Positions 35,119-43,679 of a DNA stretch of 64,000 nt are shown piece by piece. Both the position numbers and the translations under genes were made by a program. Source of the stretch: Chitinophaga niabensis (GTDB taxonomy: Bacteria > Bacteroidota > Bacteroidia > Chitinophagales > Chitinophagaceae); the NCBI GenBank assembly GCA_017849435.1, contig JAFIGY010000002.1, forward strand, positions 310,001-374,000, written 5' to 3'. Position 1 is the first letter of the stretch. Every line of letters begins with the position of its first letter. The notes under the pieces were generated by a model. That model was given only the letters and a program-made list of their open reading frames with translations, ran no database searches and was not told where the DNA came from.

Positions 35119-35421
35119 GTGATAAAAAAGGTACTCAGTATATTTCTTTTCAGCTTGATGTGCATTCAGCTGCTGCCTATCAAAGAGGTGGGGAAATTGC
35201 TGTTTACGAATCAGATCGTGGAGGAGCATGTGGACAGTGGGTGCATTTCCAAAGTGAAACTCAGCTATGGGGACATTAACTGTTACCGTCATCCGGAGCT
35301 GGAACCCCGTTTTAATGCCGATCTGCTGCTCTGCACACTTTCTTACAGTTTCCATGAAAACATTCCTGTCAGCCCCATACAGGAAATACAGACCCCGCCT
35401 CCGAACCCGTACATTGGTTAA
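35119..35421 (+). CDS. Small exported protein of unknown function
   Basis: 100 residues from a GTG start giving VIKKVLSIFLFSLMCIQLLP, a credible signal peptide. ATG starts at 35071 or 35086 would put the hydrophobic stretch further in. The mature part contains KEVGKLLFTNQIVEEHVDSG and ends in a proline-rich tail (IPVSPIQEIQTPPPN). It resembles, loosely, short Bacteroidota proteins with an 'LPxLxxHYxEH' pattern, possibly exported accessory proteins. Two cysteines (in SGCIS and DINCYR) could form a disulfide. Start and reality are uncertain. Confidence 0.5.
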   Translation: MIKKVLSIFLFSLMCIQLLPIKEVGKLLFTNQIVEEHVDSGCISKVKLSYGDINCYRHPELEPRFNADLLLCTLSYSFHENIPVSPIQEIQTPPPNPYIG

Positions 35422-35586
35422 TTACGCTTTCCGCATGGCGCCATAGCGCATGCCTGTTCCATTTTATTTTACTGTACTACAGATCTCGTTCCGGGCCGTA
35501 GCTCTGCTGCTGTTTTCGGTTGTTCGCGTTGCTTATAACAAAGCATGCTGCGCGGTGGGTAGCGATCTGAACAAACCAATGTAATC

Positions 35587-37236
35587 ATGAGCAAGAAAAC
35601 TGCTGTTTTTTCAAATATTAAAGGCGATTTGTCGGCCGGCCTCGTTGTTTTCCTGATCGCCGTTCCGTTGTGTCTGGGGATAGCGCTTGCTTCAGGGGCG
35701 CCCTTGTTCTCGGGAATGATCGCCGGTATTGTGGGGGGTATAGTGATCGGTTTCTTCAGCGGCTCCCATCTCAGCGTGAGCGGCCCGGCTGCCGGTCTTA
35801 CCGCCATTGTGCTCGCCGCTGTCACCAAGCTCGGTGCCTTTGACGCTTTTTTGCTGGCTGTTGTGCTGGCCGGCGCCATGCAGCTGATCCTCGGTTATCT
35901 CCGGGCGGGGGTTGTGGCCAATTATTTTCCTTCCAATGTGATCACCGGTATGCTCACAGCCATCGGCGTCATCATCATTCTGAAACAAATCCCGCATGCA
36001 TTCGGTTATGATGCCGATTCCGAGGGAGACTTCGCATTCATCCAAACCGACGGGGAAAATACATTTTCCGCGTTACTGGGCACACTTAATCATATACACC
36101 CTGGGGCCATCATCATCACGATCGTTTCGGTGTTGATCCTTCTTTTCTGGTCAAAGATCCCTAAACTCAAGGTGCTCCCGGCTCCGCTGGTTGCCGTACT
36201 CGCCGGGGTAGGGCTTAATCAGCTCTTCATCGCCGCAGGCTCCAAACTGGGTCTGGCACAAAGCCATCTCGTGAATCTGCCGGTAGCAGGATCATTCTCT
36301 GAATTTGCAGGACAATTCACGCTGCCCAACTTCAGCCAGCTGGCGAACCCGGATGTTTGGGTGATCGCCGTCACCATTGCCATCGTAGCGACCGTGGAAA
36401 CTTTGCTGAACCTCGAAGCCACCGATAAACTGGACCCTCTGAAAAGGTATTCTTCCCCTAACCGGGAATTGAAGGCGCAAGGGATCGGCAACATGGTCAG
36501 CGGTCTCATTGGCGGGATCCCCATCACTTCCGTGATCGTACGCTCTTCCGCCAACATCAATGCCGGCGGCCGCACGAGACTGGCTGCTATCGTACATGGT
36601 GCTCTTTTGCTGATCTGCGCAGCGCTCATCCCTGTTGCACTAAATAAGATCCCGCTCGCTACGCTGGCGGCGGTGTTGCTGGTAACAGGCTTCAAGCTTT
36701 GCAAACCGGCGATCTTCAAACAAATGTTCAGCAAAGGCAAATACCAGTGGATCCCCTTTGTGGTAACCGTTGCGGTGATCGTATTCACGGACCTGCTGGT
36801 AGGCGTGGGCGTTGGTTTGGCGGTGAGCATCCTCTTCATCATGTGGGGGAACATGAAGAGCCCTTACTTTTTCCACAAGGAGAAATACCGCACCGGAGAC
36901 CTCTTCCGGCTGGAGCTTTCGCAGGAAGTTTCCTTCCTCAACAAAGCAAACATCCTGCTAACGCTGGACAGTCTGCCGGAGAACAGCACCGTTGTGATCG
37001 ACGCGGGTAAGACCCTGTACATCGACCAGGACGTACTGGACATCATCCGTGAATTCGCCCAGATCAAAGCTCCGCAGAACAAGATCAAAGTAGTGCTCAA
37101 AGGCTTCAAGGATGCGTACAAGATCAACAACACCGATCATCTTTTCCTGGACCTCCCGGAAAAGGAGGGAAATCCGGTGAGTGTGATCATTAATGGCTCC
37201 CACAAAGAATTACTGAAAGAACTGAACGTGAACTAA
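35587..37236 (+). CDS. SulP-family anion transporter with STAS domain
   Basis: 549 residues. The transmembrane core has the SulP opening (GLVVFLIAVPLCLGIALASGAP), SVSGPAAGLTAIVLAAV, and NLEATDKLDPLKR, with about 10-12 helices. A C-terminal STAS domain runs from about residue 440 (LLTLDSLPENSTVVIDAG). SulP members carry sulfate, or bicarbonate in the BicA group. The carbonic anhydrase gene 28 bp downstream argues for bicarbonate/CO2 handling here; this is inference from context. Confidence 0.92.
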   Translation: MSKKTAVFSNIKGDLSAGLVVFLIAVPLCLGIALASGAPLFSGMIAGIVGGIVIGFFSGSHLSVSGPAAGLTAIVLAAVTKLGAFDAFLLAVVLAGAMQLILGYLRAGVVANYFPSNVITGMLTAIGVIIILKQIPHAFGYDADSEGDFAFIQTDGENTFSALLGTLNHIHPGAIIITIVSVLILLFWSKIPKLKVLPAPLVAVLAGVGLNQLFIAAGSKLGLAQSHLVNLPVAGSFSEFAGQFTLPNFSQLANPDVWVIAVTIAIVATVETLLNLEATDKLDPLKRYSSPNRELKAQGIGNMVSGLIGGIPITSVIVRSSANINAGGRTRLAAIVHGALLLICAALIPVALNKIPLATLAAVLLVTGFKLCKPAIFKQMFSKGKYQWIPFVVTVAVIVFTDLLVGVGVGLAVSILFIMWGNMKSPYFFHKEKYRTGDLFRLELSQEVSFLNKANILLTLDSLPENSTVVIDAGKTLYIDQDVLDIIREFAQIKAPQNKIKVVLKGFKDAYKINNTDHLFLDLPEKEGNPVSVIINGSHKELLKELNVN

Positions 37237-37264
37237 AACAATCATCGATTAAAATATTCATATA

Positions 37265-37936
37265 ATGAAAGCGCACAATAAAATCTCTCAAAGCAATCTG
37301 ACCCCCGAAACAGCCTTGGAGGTCCTCCGCGAAGGCAACGAGCGTTTCGTCAACAACCTTCGCATCAACCGCAACCTGCTGCAACAGGTGAACCAGACCA
37401 AAGAAGGACAGTGGCCCTTCGCGGCAGTCGTGAGCTGCATGGACTCCCGTACGTCCGCAGAGCTGATCTTTGATCAGGGGCTGGGAGATATTTTCAGTAT
37501 TCGTTTAGCCGGTGCCGTTATTTCAGATAATGTGCTGGGCAGCCTGGAATATGCCTGCAAAGTGGCTGGTTCAAAAATAATCGTGGTACTGGGCCATACG
37601 CATTGCGGGGCGATCAAGGGGGCCTGCGACAATGTGGAGATGGGCAATCTCACCGGTTTGCTGGGCAAGATCCGGCCGGCCATTTTCCAGGAAAAGACCA
37701 TTCGCGAAAACCGGACTTCCAGGAATGAAGCATTTGTGGAAGCCGTTACGCATATTCACACGGAGCGTTCTGTGCAGGCGATCATGGAACAAAGCGTGAT
37801 CCTCGCAGAAATGATTGACAAAGGCGAGGTCGGTATTATCGGGGCCATGTATGATGTAGAAACAGGCGTTGTTACTTTCCATGAACACACCCGGCGGATT
37901 GGACAACCGCTGGAAGTTACGGAAGCGAAGGCATAG
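37265..37936 (+). CDS. Beta-class carbonic anhydrase
   Basis: 223 residues. Zinc ligands fit the beta class: VVSCMDSRT with Cys58, Asp60 and Arg62, and GHTHCGAIKG with His111 and Cys114. SIRLAGAVISDNVLGSLEYAC is also conserved. It interconverts CO2 and bicarbonate in the cytoplasm. No signal peptide is seen. It is the second gene of a SulP-carbonic anhydrase operon and is followed by a strong terminator. Confidence 0.95.
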   Translation: MKAHNKISQSNLTPETALEVLREGNERFVNNLRINRNLLQQVNQTKEGQWPFAAVVSCMDSRTSAELIFDQGLGDIFSIRLAGAVISDNVLGSLEYACKVAGSKIIVVLGHTHCGAIKGACDNVEMGNLTGLLGKIRPAIFQEKTIRENRTSRNEAFVEAVTHIHTERSVQAIMEQSVILAEMIDKGEVGIIGAMYDVETGVVTFHEHTRRIGQPLEVTEAKA

Positions 37937-37947
37937 CCTGTTATATG

Positions 37948-37980
37948 AAAAGCCGGAAGCAATGTTCTTCCGGCTTTTTT
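37948..37980. terminator. Terminator between carbonic anhydrase and manC
   Basis: A perfect 12-bp stem (37948-37959 with 37967-37978) and a 7-base loop, with T-rich sequence on both outer sides. It probably serves both convergent genes. Confidence 0.85.
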
Positions 37981-37985
37981 ACTCC

Positions 37986-39077
37986 TTAGAGGTATTTTTC
38001 TCCTTTATGCCGTTTTACTTCGGCCACATATTCCTTGATCTGCTGTTCATTATCTTTTTTGCAGATCAGTAAAACATCCGCCGTATCGATCACGATGAAA
38101 TCTTCCAGCCCCTGCAATAGTACCAGCTTGTCGTTAGGGGCCTTTACCATACAATTGGCGGCATCTATCACCATTACATTTTTCCCCTGAACGGCATTAC
38201 CGAGATAATCTTTTTCCAGGTTCTCGTATGCGGAAGCCCAGGTCCCCAGATCGCTCCAGCCAAAATTGGAGGGTATCACATATACGTTATCTGCTTTTTC
38301 CATAATGCCGTAGTCGATGGAAATATTGGTACACTGGGAGTAGATCCGCTCGATCACATCTTTCTCCGCAGGCGTGTTCAGTGCTGCGGCCTCCTGTACA
38401 AACAGCTCATCCATTTCCGGCAGATAGGTTGCGAAGGCCTGGAGGATACTTTTGGTATTCCAGACAAATATTCCTGCATTCCAGAGAAAGTCTCCACTCT
38501 TGAGAAAGGTTTTCGCCAGTTCAAGGTTGGGTTTTTCTGTAAAGGTTTTTACCTGGTAGACATTATCCGCCACTTGCTGGGTTTCGTACTGGATATAGCC
38601 GTAACCGGTATCAGGGCGGGTGGGTTTAATGCCGAGGGTGAGCAGGGCATTATGTTTCTGCGCAAAGAGCAGGCCATTGAGACAGGTGCTGGTAAACTCC
38701 GTTGCGTCCATGATCAGGTGATCTGCGGGGGCGCAGATCATGCTGGCTTTGGGGTCCTTCTTGTGGACCTTATGGGAAATATAGGCGATACAGGGAGCCG
38801 TATTTTTCCGGGATGGTTCACTCACAATGTTTCCGGGCTTCAGATCGGGTAATTGTTTGCTGACAATAGATGCATACTGATGATGGGTTACAACGTAAAT
38901 ATTCTCTGCAGGCACAAACTGCGCAAACCGCTCATAGGTCCATTGCAGCAACGTTTTTCCTGTATTCAGGATATCCAGGAATTGTTTCGGATAGTCTGTG
39001 CGACTATACGGCCAGAAACGGCTGCCGATCCCCCCGGCCATGATGGCCACATAAAAATGTTTGTTCAACGGTGTCAT
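37986..39077 (-). CDS. manC: Mannose-1-phosphate guanylyltransferase
   Basis: 363 residues. The nucleotidyltransferase signature is VAIMAGGIGSRFWPYSRTDYPKQFLD near residue 10. ICAPADHLI, GYGYIQYE, FTEKPN and NAGIFVWN follow in order. It makes GDP-mannose from GTP and mannose-1-phosphate for surface glycans. Length fits the monofunctional enzyme; no C-terminal phosphomannose isomerase domain is present. It begins 4 bp after kdsD ends, so the two share an operon. Confidence 0.94.
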   Translation of the reverse strand: MTPLNKHFYVAIMAGGIGSRFWPYSRTDYPKQFLDILNTGKTLLQWTYERFAQFVPAENIYVVTHHQYASIVSKQLPDLKPGNIVSEPSRKNTAPCIAYISHKVHKKDPKASMICAPADHLIMDATEFTSTCLNGLLFAQKHNALLTLGIKPTRPDTGYGYIQYETQQVADNVYQVKTFTEKPNLELAKTFLKSGDFLWNAGIFVWNTKSILQAFATYLPEMDELFVQEAAALNTPAEKDVIERIYSQCTNISIDYGIMEKADNVYVIPSNFGWSDLGTWASAYENLEKDYLGNAVQGKNVMVIDAANCMVKAPNDKLVLLQGLEDFIVIDTADVLLICKKDNEQQIKEYVAEVKRHKGEKYL

Positions 39078-39080
39078 CGC

Positions 39081-40055
39081 TCAAATAATTCCTTCTCGGA
39101 TTAAATCATGTAAATGTATAATTCCATGATACTGATCATCTTTCATGACCAGTAGCTGGGTAATGTCAAATTCACGCATCAGTTCCAGGGCATTAACGGC
39201 CAGTTCGTTGTACTGAATGGTCTTAGGGTTACTGCTCATGATATCCCTTGCCTTCACGCCTGCCGCATCCATGTTCTTTTCCAGCATCCTTCGGAGATCG
39301 CCATCTGTGATAATTCCTTCCAGCCGGCCATCTTCTCCTACTACGCCGGTAACGCCCAGCATTTTGGAAGAGATCTCCACGATCACTTCCCGCAGGCTGC
39401 TCCCGGGTTTCACGGCCGGAACCTGATGCTGGCGGCTCAAATCCTCCACTTTCAGGTAGAGCTTCTTTCCGAGCGTTCCGCCGGGGTGAAACTTAGCGAA
39501 ATCTTCTGCCGTAAATCCCTTCATCTCTATCAGACAAACCGCCAGTGCATCGCCCATCACGAGCTGCGCAGTGGTGCTGGAAGTGGGGGCCAGGTTGTTG
39601 GGACAGGCTTCCTGGGTCACAAACGTGCTCAGCACAAAATGTGCCGATCGCGCCAGGAAAGAATCCGTTTTGCCGACGATGGCCACCAGCGTATTCCCCA
39701 TGTTCCTGACCAGCGGCGCCAATACTTTTATTTCCGGCGATTCCCCGCTTTTAGAGATGCAGATCACCACATCATCCGGAGTGATCATCCCCAGATCGCC
39801 ATGTATGGCATCCGCGGCATGCATGAATAAAGCAGGAGTACCGGTAGAGTTGAGAGTAGCTACGATCTTCTGGGCTATTACGGCGCTTTTGCCGATACCG
39901 GCGATCACCACACGTCCGGGGCAACGGGCTATCAGTTCCACAGCCTGCTCAAAGTCATCATTGATATATTGCTCCAAACTTTCAATGGCAGCAGCTTCCA
40001 GCCTGATGGTCCTTTTAGCCGTTTCGCGGATGTTTACTATGGTTTTCTCTTTCAT
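39081..40055 (-). CDS. kdsD: Arabinose-5-phosphate isomerase (KdsD/GutQ family)
   Basis: 324 residues: an N-terminal SIS domain (GRVVIAGIGKSAVIAQKIVATLNSTGTP, ISKSGESPEI) and two C-terminal CBS domains (DGRLEGIITDGDLRRML and ELMREFDITQLLVM). It converts ribulose-5-phosphate to arabinose-5-phosphate, the first step to Kdo for lipopolysaccharide. Cotranscribed with manC. An exact -7 box ends only 10 bp from its start, implying a very short or absent leader. Confidence 0.93.
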   Translation of the reverse strand: MKEKTIVNIRETAKRTIRLEAAAIESLEQYINDDFEQAVELIARCPGRVVIAGIGKSAVIAQKIVATLNSTGTPALFMHAADAIHGDLGMITPDDVVICISKSGESPEIKVLAPLVRNMGNTLVAIVGKTDSFLARSAHFVLSTFVTQEACPNNLAPTSSTTAQLVMGDALAVCLIEMKGFTAEDFAKFHPGGTLGKKLYLKVEDLSRQHQVPAVKPGSSLREVIVEISSKMLGVTGVVGEDGRLEGIITDGDLRRMLEKNMDAAGVKARDIMSSNPKTIQYNELAVNALELMREFDITQLLVMKDDQYHGIIHLHDLIREGII

Positions 40056-40064
40056 GAGCGGCTA

Positions 40065-40072
40065 CAAATTTA
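40065..40072 (-). promoter_or_regulatory. -7 promoter box of kdsD-manC
   Basis: The minus strand reads TAAATTTG, an exact TAnnTTTG match. The distance to the ATG at 40055 leaves room for a leader of only a few bases. Confidence 0.55.
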
Positions 40073-40228
40073 TCAATTTTTAAGCAAGCCCAACGATCAT
40101 ATAATTTATATTGACACAAAGGGGTTTTTTAAGTAATTTCGTGTCCCCCAAAAATACATGTTGAAAATATTTCATCTATCAGTCTTGTGAATTCGCTCTA
40201 GATTACACTAGTATTAAACAAATATGTG

Positions 40229-42430
40229 ATGGCTGTTGCAAAGGTAAGTTTGTTGGATGCATTACGCGAACACTTTGGTTTTGATTCCTTCAAGGGGAAT
40301 CAGGAGAAGATTATTAAAAGCATACTTTCCGGAAAAGATACTTTCGTGATCATGCCAACAGGCGGTGGTAAATCACTGTGTTACCAGCTGCCCGCACTGA
40401 TGAGCCCCGGAGTGGCGCTCATCGTAAGTCCCCTCATTGCCCTGATGAAGAACCAGGTGGACCTGGTACGGTCGTATAGCAGCAAGGACAATGTAGCGCA
40501 TTTTTTGAATTCCACGCTCACCAAAGCGCAGATCAAAAAGGTGCGGGCCGATCTTTTGTCCGGCAAAACGAAGATGTTGTATGTAGCGCCGGAAACGCTC
40601 ACCAAGCAGGAGAACCTCGATTTTTTCCGGGAGCTGCAGATATCGTTCATTGCAGTGGACGAGGCCCATTGTATTTCCGAGTGGGGACATGATTTCCGCC
40701 CGGAGTACCGTCGTTTGAAGGAAATGATCGACATGATCGATGACAAGCTGCCTGTGATTGCATTAACGGCCACCGCTACGCCGAAAGTGCAGAGTGATAT
40801 TGTGAAGAACCTGGTGCTGAAGGCGCCGGAGATCTTCATTTCCTCCTTCAACCGCCCCAACCTGTATTACGAGATCAGGCCCAAGCGGAAAAAAGACCAG
40901 ACGATCCGGGAGATCGTCAAATTCATTCATCAGCACAAAGGCAAAAGCGGCATTATCTACACCCTCAACCGTAAAACCACAGAGGAGCTGGCAGATATGC
41001 TCGTAGCTAACGGTATTAAAGCCGTGGCTTATCACGCCGGTCTGGATGCCACCACCCGCGCGCAACGGCAGGATATGTTCCTGCTCGAAGAAGTGGAGGT
41101 GATTGTGGCCACCATTGCCTTCGGGATGGGAATCGATAAGCCGGACGTACGTTTCGTGATCCACTATAACATCCCGAAAAGCCTGGAAAACTATTACCAG
41201 GAAACCGGTCGCGGCGGAAGAGACGGCCTCGAGGGCATCTGCGTTTGTTTTTATTCTTACAAGGACGTGCAGAAACTCGAGCATTTGATGCGGGATAAAC
41301 CCCTGTCAGAGCGCGAAATGGGCGCCCAGCTGATCAATGAAACCGTGGCATATGCGGAAAGCGCTGTTTGCCGCCGGAAAGTGATCCTGCATTATTTCGG
41401 GGAGAAGTATGAGCAGGAAAACTGCGGTAAATGCGATAACTGTCAGAACCCGAAAGAGAAAATAGAGGTCAAGAACCGCGTAGTGATAGTGCTGAAAGCC
41501 ATTCAACAGCTGGAAGAGCGCTTCGGGACGGATTACGTGGTGAACATCATCACCGGCAAATCCAATCCACAGATCACCACATTCCGTCATGATAAACTCG
41601 ATGTGTTTGGCGAAGGCAGGGAATTTGATGCGCATTTCTGGAATTCCCTCATCCGTCAGATGATGCTGGAAGGTCTTATCGAAAAAGACATCGAAGAATA
41701 TGGTCTGCTCAAGATCACCGAGAAAGGCCGTAAGTTCATGAAAAAGCCGTTCTCCATCTGGGTATCGCTCAATCATCAGTTCGATGAGGATGGTGGGGAA
41801 GAAGAAGATGGCGCAACCGGCGAAGCACAGGCCTCCGCGGATCCGGTGCTATTCGAAATGCTGAAAGACCTTCGCAAGAAAGTAGCGAAAGAAAAGAACC
41901 TGCCACCTTTCGTCATCTTCCTCGAAACATCCCTCGAAGATATGGCTACGCAGTATCCTACCACCGTTCAGGAGTTGGAAAAGATCCAGGGCGTGAGCAA
42001 GGGCAAGGCCATTCGTTACGGGAAGAAATTCGTGGACGTGATCTCCAAATATGTTGAGCAAAACGACATCGTGAAACCCGATGATTTTGTGATGAAGAGC
42101 GTGGTGAACAAAAGCGGGTTGAAAGTTTTCATCATCCAGAACATCGATAAAAAAATGCCGCTCGAAACCATCGCGAAAAACAAAGAGCTGAGCATTCCCC
42201 AACTGCTGGACGAAATGGAGACCATCGTTGCCAGCGGTACACGCCTGAACCTGGATTATTGCATTGATGAAGAACTGGACGATTATGCGCAGGACGAGAT
42301 CATAGAATATTTCAAAGGTTGCGAAACCTCCAGCCTGCAGGTGGCCAAAGACGAACTTACAGAAGGAAATTATACAATTGAGCAATTAAAGCTCATGCGG
42401 ATCAAGTTTTTAGTGGAATATGGGAATTAG
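40229..42430 (+). CDS. recQ: ATP-dependent DNA helicase RecQ
   Basis: 733 residues from ATG 40229 (a GTG just before is in frame). The helicase core has VIMPTGGGKSLCYQLPALM (Walker A near 45), DEAHCISEWGHDFRPEY, TATATPKV and YYQETGRGGRDG. The RQC zinc site is CRRKVILHYFGEKY...CGKCDNC. A HRDC domain follows (ILFEMLKDLRKKVAK in the region near 540-615), then a C-terminal helical extension (CIDEELDDYAQDEIIEYFKGC). RecQ unwinds recombination and replication intermediates. TAATTTCG, one mismatch from the -7 consensus, lies at 40134-40141. The 3' end overlaps the DUF3050 gene by 11 bp. Confidence 0.96.
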   Translation: MAVAKVSLLDALREHFGFDSFKGNQEKIIKSILSGKDTFVIMPTGGGKSLCYQLPALMSPGVALIVSPLIALMKNQVDLVRSYSSKDNVAHFLNSTLTKAQIKKVRADLLSGKTKMLYVAPETLTKQENLDFFRELQISFIAVDEAHCISEWGHDFRPEYRRLKEMIDMIDDKLPVIALTATATPKVQSDIVKNLVLKAPEIFISSFNRPNLYYEIRPKRKKDQTIREIVKFIHQHKGKSGIIYTLNRKTTEELADMLVANGIKAVAYHAGLDATTRAQRQDMFLLEEVEVIVATIAFGMGIDKPDVRFVIHYNIPKSLENYYQETGRGGRDGLEGICVCFYSYKDVQKLEHLMRDKPLSEREMGAQLINETVAYAESAVCRRKVILHYFGEKYEQENCGKCDNCQNPKEKIEVKNRVVIVLKAIQQLEERFGTDYVVNIITGKSNPQITTFRHDKLDVFGEGREFDAHFWNSLIRQMMLEGLIEKDIEEYGLLKITEKGRKFMKKPFSIWVSLNHQFDEDGGEEEDGATGEAQASADPVLFEMLKDLRKKVAKEKNLPPFVIFLETSLEDMATQYPTTVQELEKIQGVSKGKAIRYGKKFVDVISKYVEQNDIVKPDDFVMKSVVNKSGLKVFIIQNIDKKMPLETIAKNKELSIPQLLDEMETIVASGTRLNLDYCIDEELDDYAQDEIIEYFKGCETSSLQVAKDELTEGNYTIEQLKLMRIKFLVEYGN

Positions 42431-43184
42431 AAGGATCGAAGAGGAGATCGCCCCCGTGCGGGCGCGTATCCTGGAACACCCGTTATACGGACAATTACAG
42501 ACCATCGCCGATGTACGCCTTTTCATGGCGCATCATGTGTTTGCAGTATGGGATTTTATGAGCCTGTTGAAAGGCCTGCAACGAGCACTCACCTGCGTAA
42601 CCATTCCCTGGGTACCAATGGGCTCACCGGACACCCGTTTTCTCATCAATGAAATTGTAGTAGGAGAAGAGAGCGATGTGGATGCCGATGGCAGGCGCTT
42701 CAGCCATTTTGAATTGTATCTCCGCGCGATGGAGCAGGCCGGTGCCGATACAGCCGCCATCAGGGGGCTCGTAAACGGAGTGCTGAATGGACAAAGCATC
42801 TCTGCATTAACAAGCACTTTGCCTCCTTCCGTAAAAGGATTCCTGGACTTTACCTTCGAAGTGATCGCCACTGGCAAAGCACATGTAATGGCAGCGGTTT
42901 TCACGTACGGCCGGGAAGACCTGATCCCCGGCATGTTCTACGCGCTGGTGAAGGATCTGAACAGGCAGTTCCCCGGAAAGCTGGATATTTTCATCTATTA
43001 CCTCGAGCGGCATATTGAAGTGGATGGCGACCATCACAGCCCGCTTGCACAGCAAATGGTAAAAGAGCTTTGCAGGGAAGATGAGGCGAAATGGGCGGAA
43101 AGCGCCATCTATGCAAGAAAAGCGCTGGAGTGGAGGAACGAATTGTGGAGTGGGATACTGGCGGGGCAGGAAATTATTCAATAA
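42420..43184 (+). CDS. DUF3050 family, haem-oxygenase-like fold protein
   Basis: 254 residues, all helical in appearance. HHVFAVWDFMSLLKGLQR (near 37-54), PDTRFLINEIVVGEESDV and YLERHIEVDGDHHSP are the recognisable DUF3050 segments. The histidines and acidic residues in these could bind a metal pair as in haem-oxygenase-like diiron proteins (HDOs); this is inference. Its start overlaps recQ by 11 bp, so expression is probably coupled to the helicase, which is an unexplained pairing. Confidence 0.85.
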   Translation: MGIRRIEEEIAPVRARILEHPLYGQLQTIADVRLFMAHHVFAVWDFMSLLKGLQRALTCVTIPWVPMGSPDTRFLINEIVVGEESDVDADGRRFSHFELYLRAMEQAGADTAAIRGLVNGVLNGQSISALTSTLPPSVKGFLDFTFEVIATGKAHVMAAVFTYGREDLIPGMFYALVKDLNRQFPGKLDIFIYYLERHIEVDGDHHSPLAQQMVKELCREDEAKWAESAIYARKALEWRNELWSGILAGQEIIQ

Positions 43185-43188
43185 ACTT

Positions 43189-43218
43189 TTTGTTTTTTAA
43201 AAGATTATCTTACTTTTG
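43189..43218 (+). promoter_or_regulatory. Promoter of tRNA-Phe
   Basis: TTTG at 43189-43192, an 18-base spacer, then TACTTTTG at 43211-43218 (exact TAnnTTTG). Transcription would begin near 43225, 20 bases before the tRNA. Confidence 0.7.
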
Positions 43219-43244
43219 CAGTCCCCTGAACAAAATGGGGCACT

Positions 43245-43317
43245 GGTGCGGTAGCTCAGTTGGTAGAGCAAAGGACTGAAAATCCTTGTGTCGCCGGTTC
43301 GATCCCGGCCCACACCA
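43245..43317 (+). tRNA. tRNA-Phe (anticodon GAA)
   Basis: A 73-base cloverleaf: acceptor GGTGCGG (43245-43251), D-arm GCTC-AGTTGGTA-GAGC, anticodon arm AAGGA-CTGAAAA-TCCTT with GAA, variable GTGTC, T-arm GCCGG-TTCGATC-CCGGC, 3' acceptor CCACACC and discriminator A at 43317. CCA is not encoded (CGA follows). The acceptor stem has one mismatch, C49-type base at 43249 opposite A at 43312; a G there would pair. All other stems are perfect. Confidence 0.97.
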
Positions 43318-43320
43318 CGA

Positions 43321-43353
43321 AAAAAAGGTCATCATAATTGATGATCTTTTTTT
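43321..43353 (+). terminator. Terminator of the tRNA-Phe gene
   Basis: AAAAAAGGTCATCA and TGATGATCTTTTTTT form a 14-bp stem with one wobble around loop TAAT, followed by a T-run. It lies directly after the tRNA. Confidence 0.8.
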
Positions 43354-43679
43354 ATGCTTTTTACCGCCATTGACAAGTATTCCAACCCGCACAGAACGAC
43401 CTCAATTACGTTCAACAAATGAGCAAATGAATAATAATTGATAGACTCCAATAGTGAAGACAAATAGAAGAGGATTTGTTTGATATCTCCTCATTTCCGG
43501 CCACCAGAATAGATAAGGATTTGACACGATATGTGATGCCAATTCTATCCGCGAACATAAAAACAGAGGCAAGAGAGTTTTTACGCTTAGGAACAATATT
43601 AACGTTTCCTTAAACACTTATTAATTGGAGTTGTTTATTCTAATTAGGAAGAAAGTTGCACAACTTCTATCTTTATATC
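43354..43679. other. Left end of the accessory island, no gene recognised
   Basis: The G+C content drops here. Only short frames occur, for example a 22-codon ATG frame from 43355 (MLFTAIDKYSNPHRTT) and an antisense 71-codon frame without family features. A near -7 box TATCTTTA (43668-43675) lies just before the DUF488 gene. No integrase remnant was recognised. Confidence 0.45.

Noticed and set aside
43402-43617. 71-codon minus-strand frame after tRNA-Phe
   Set aside because: Hydrophobic but without a convincing start or promoter; composition suggests a random AT-rich frame.
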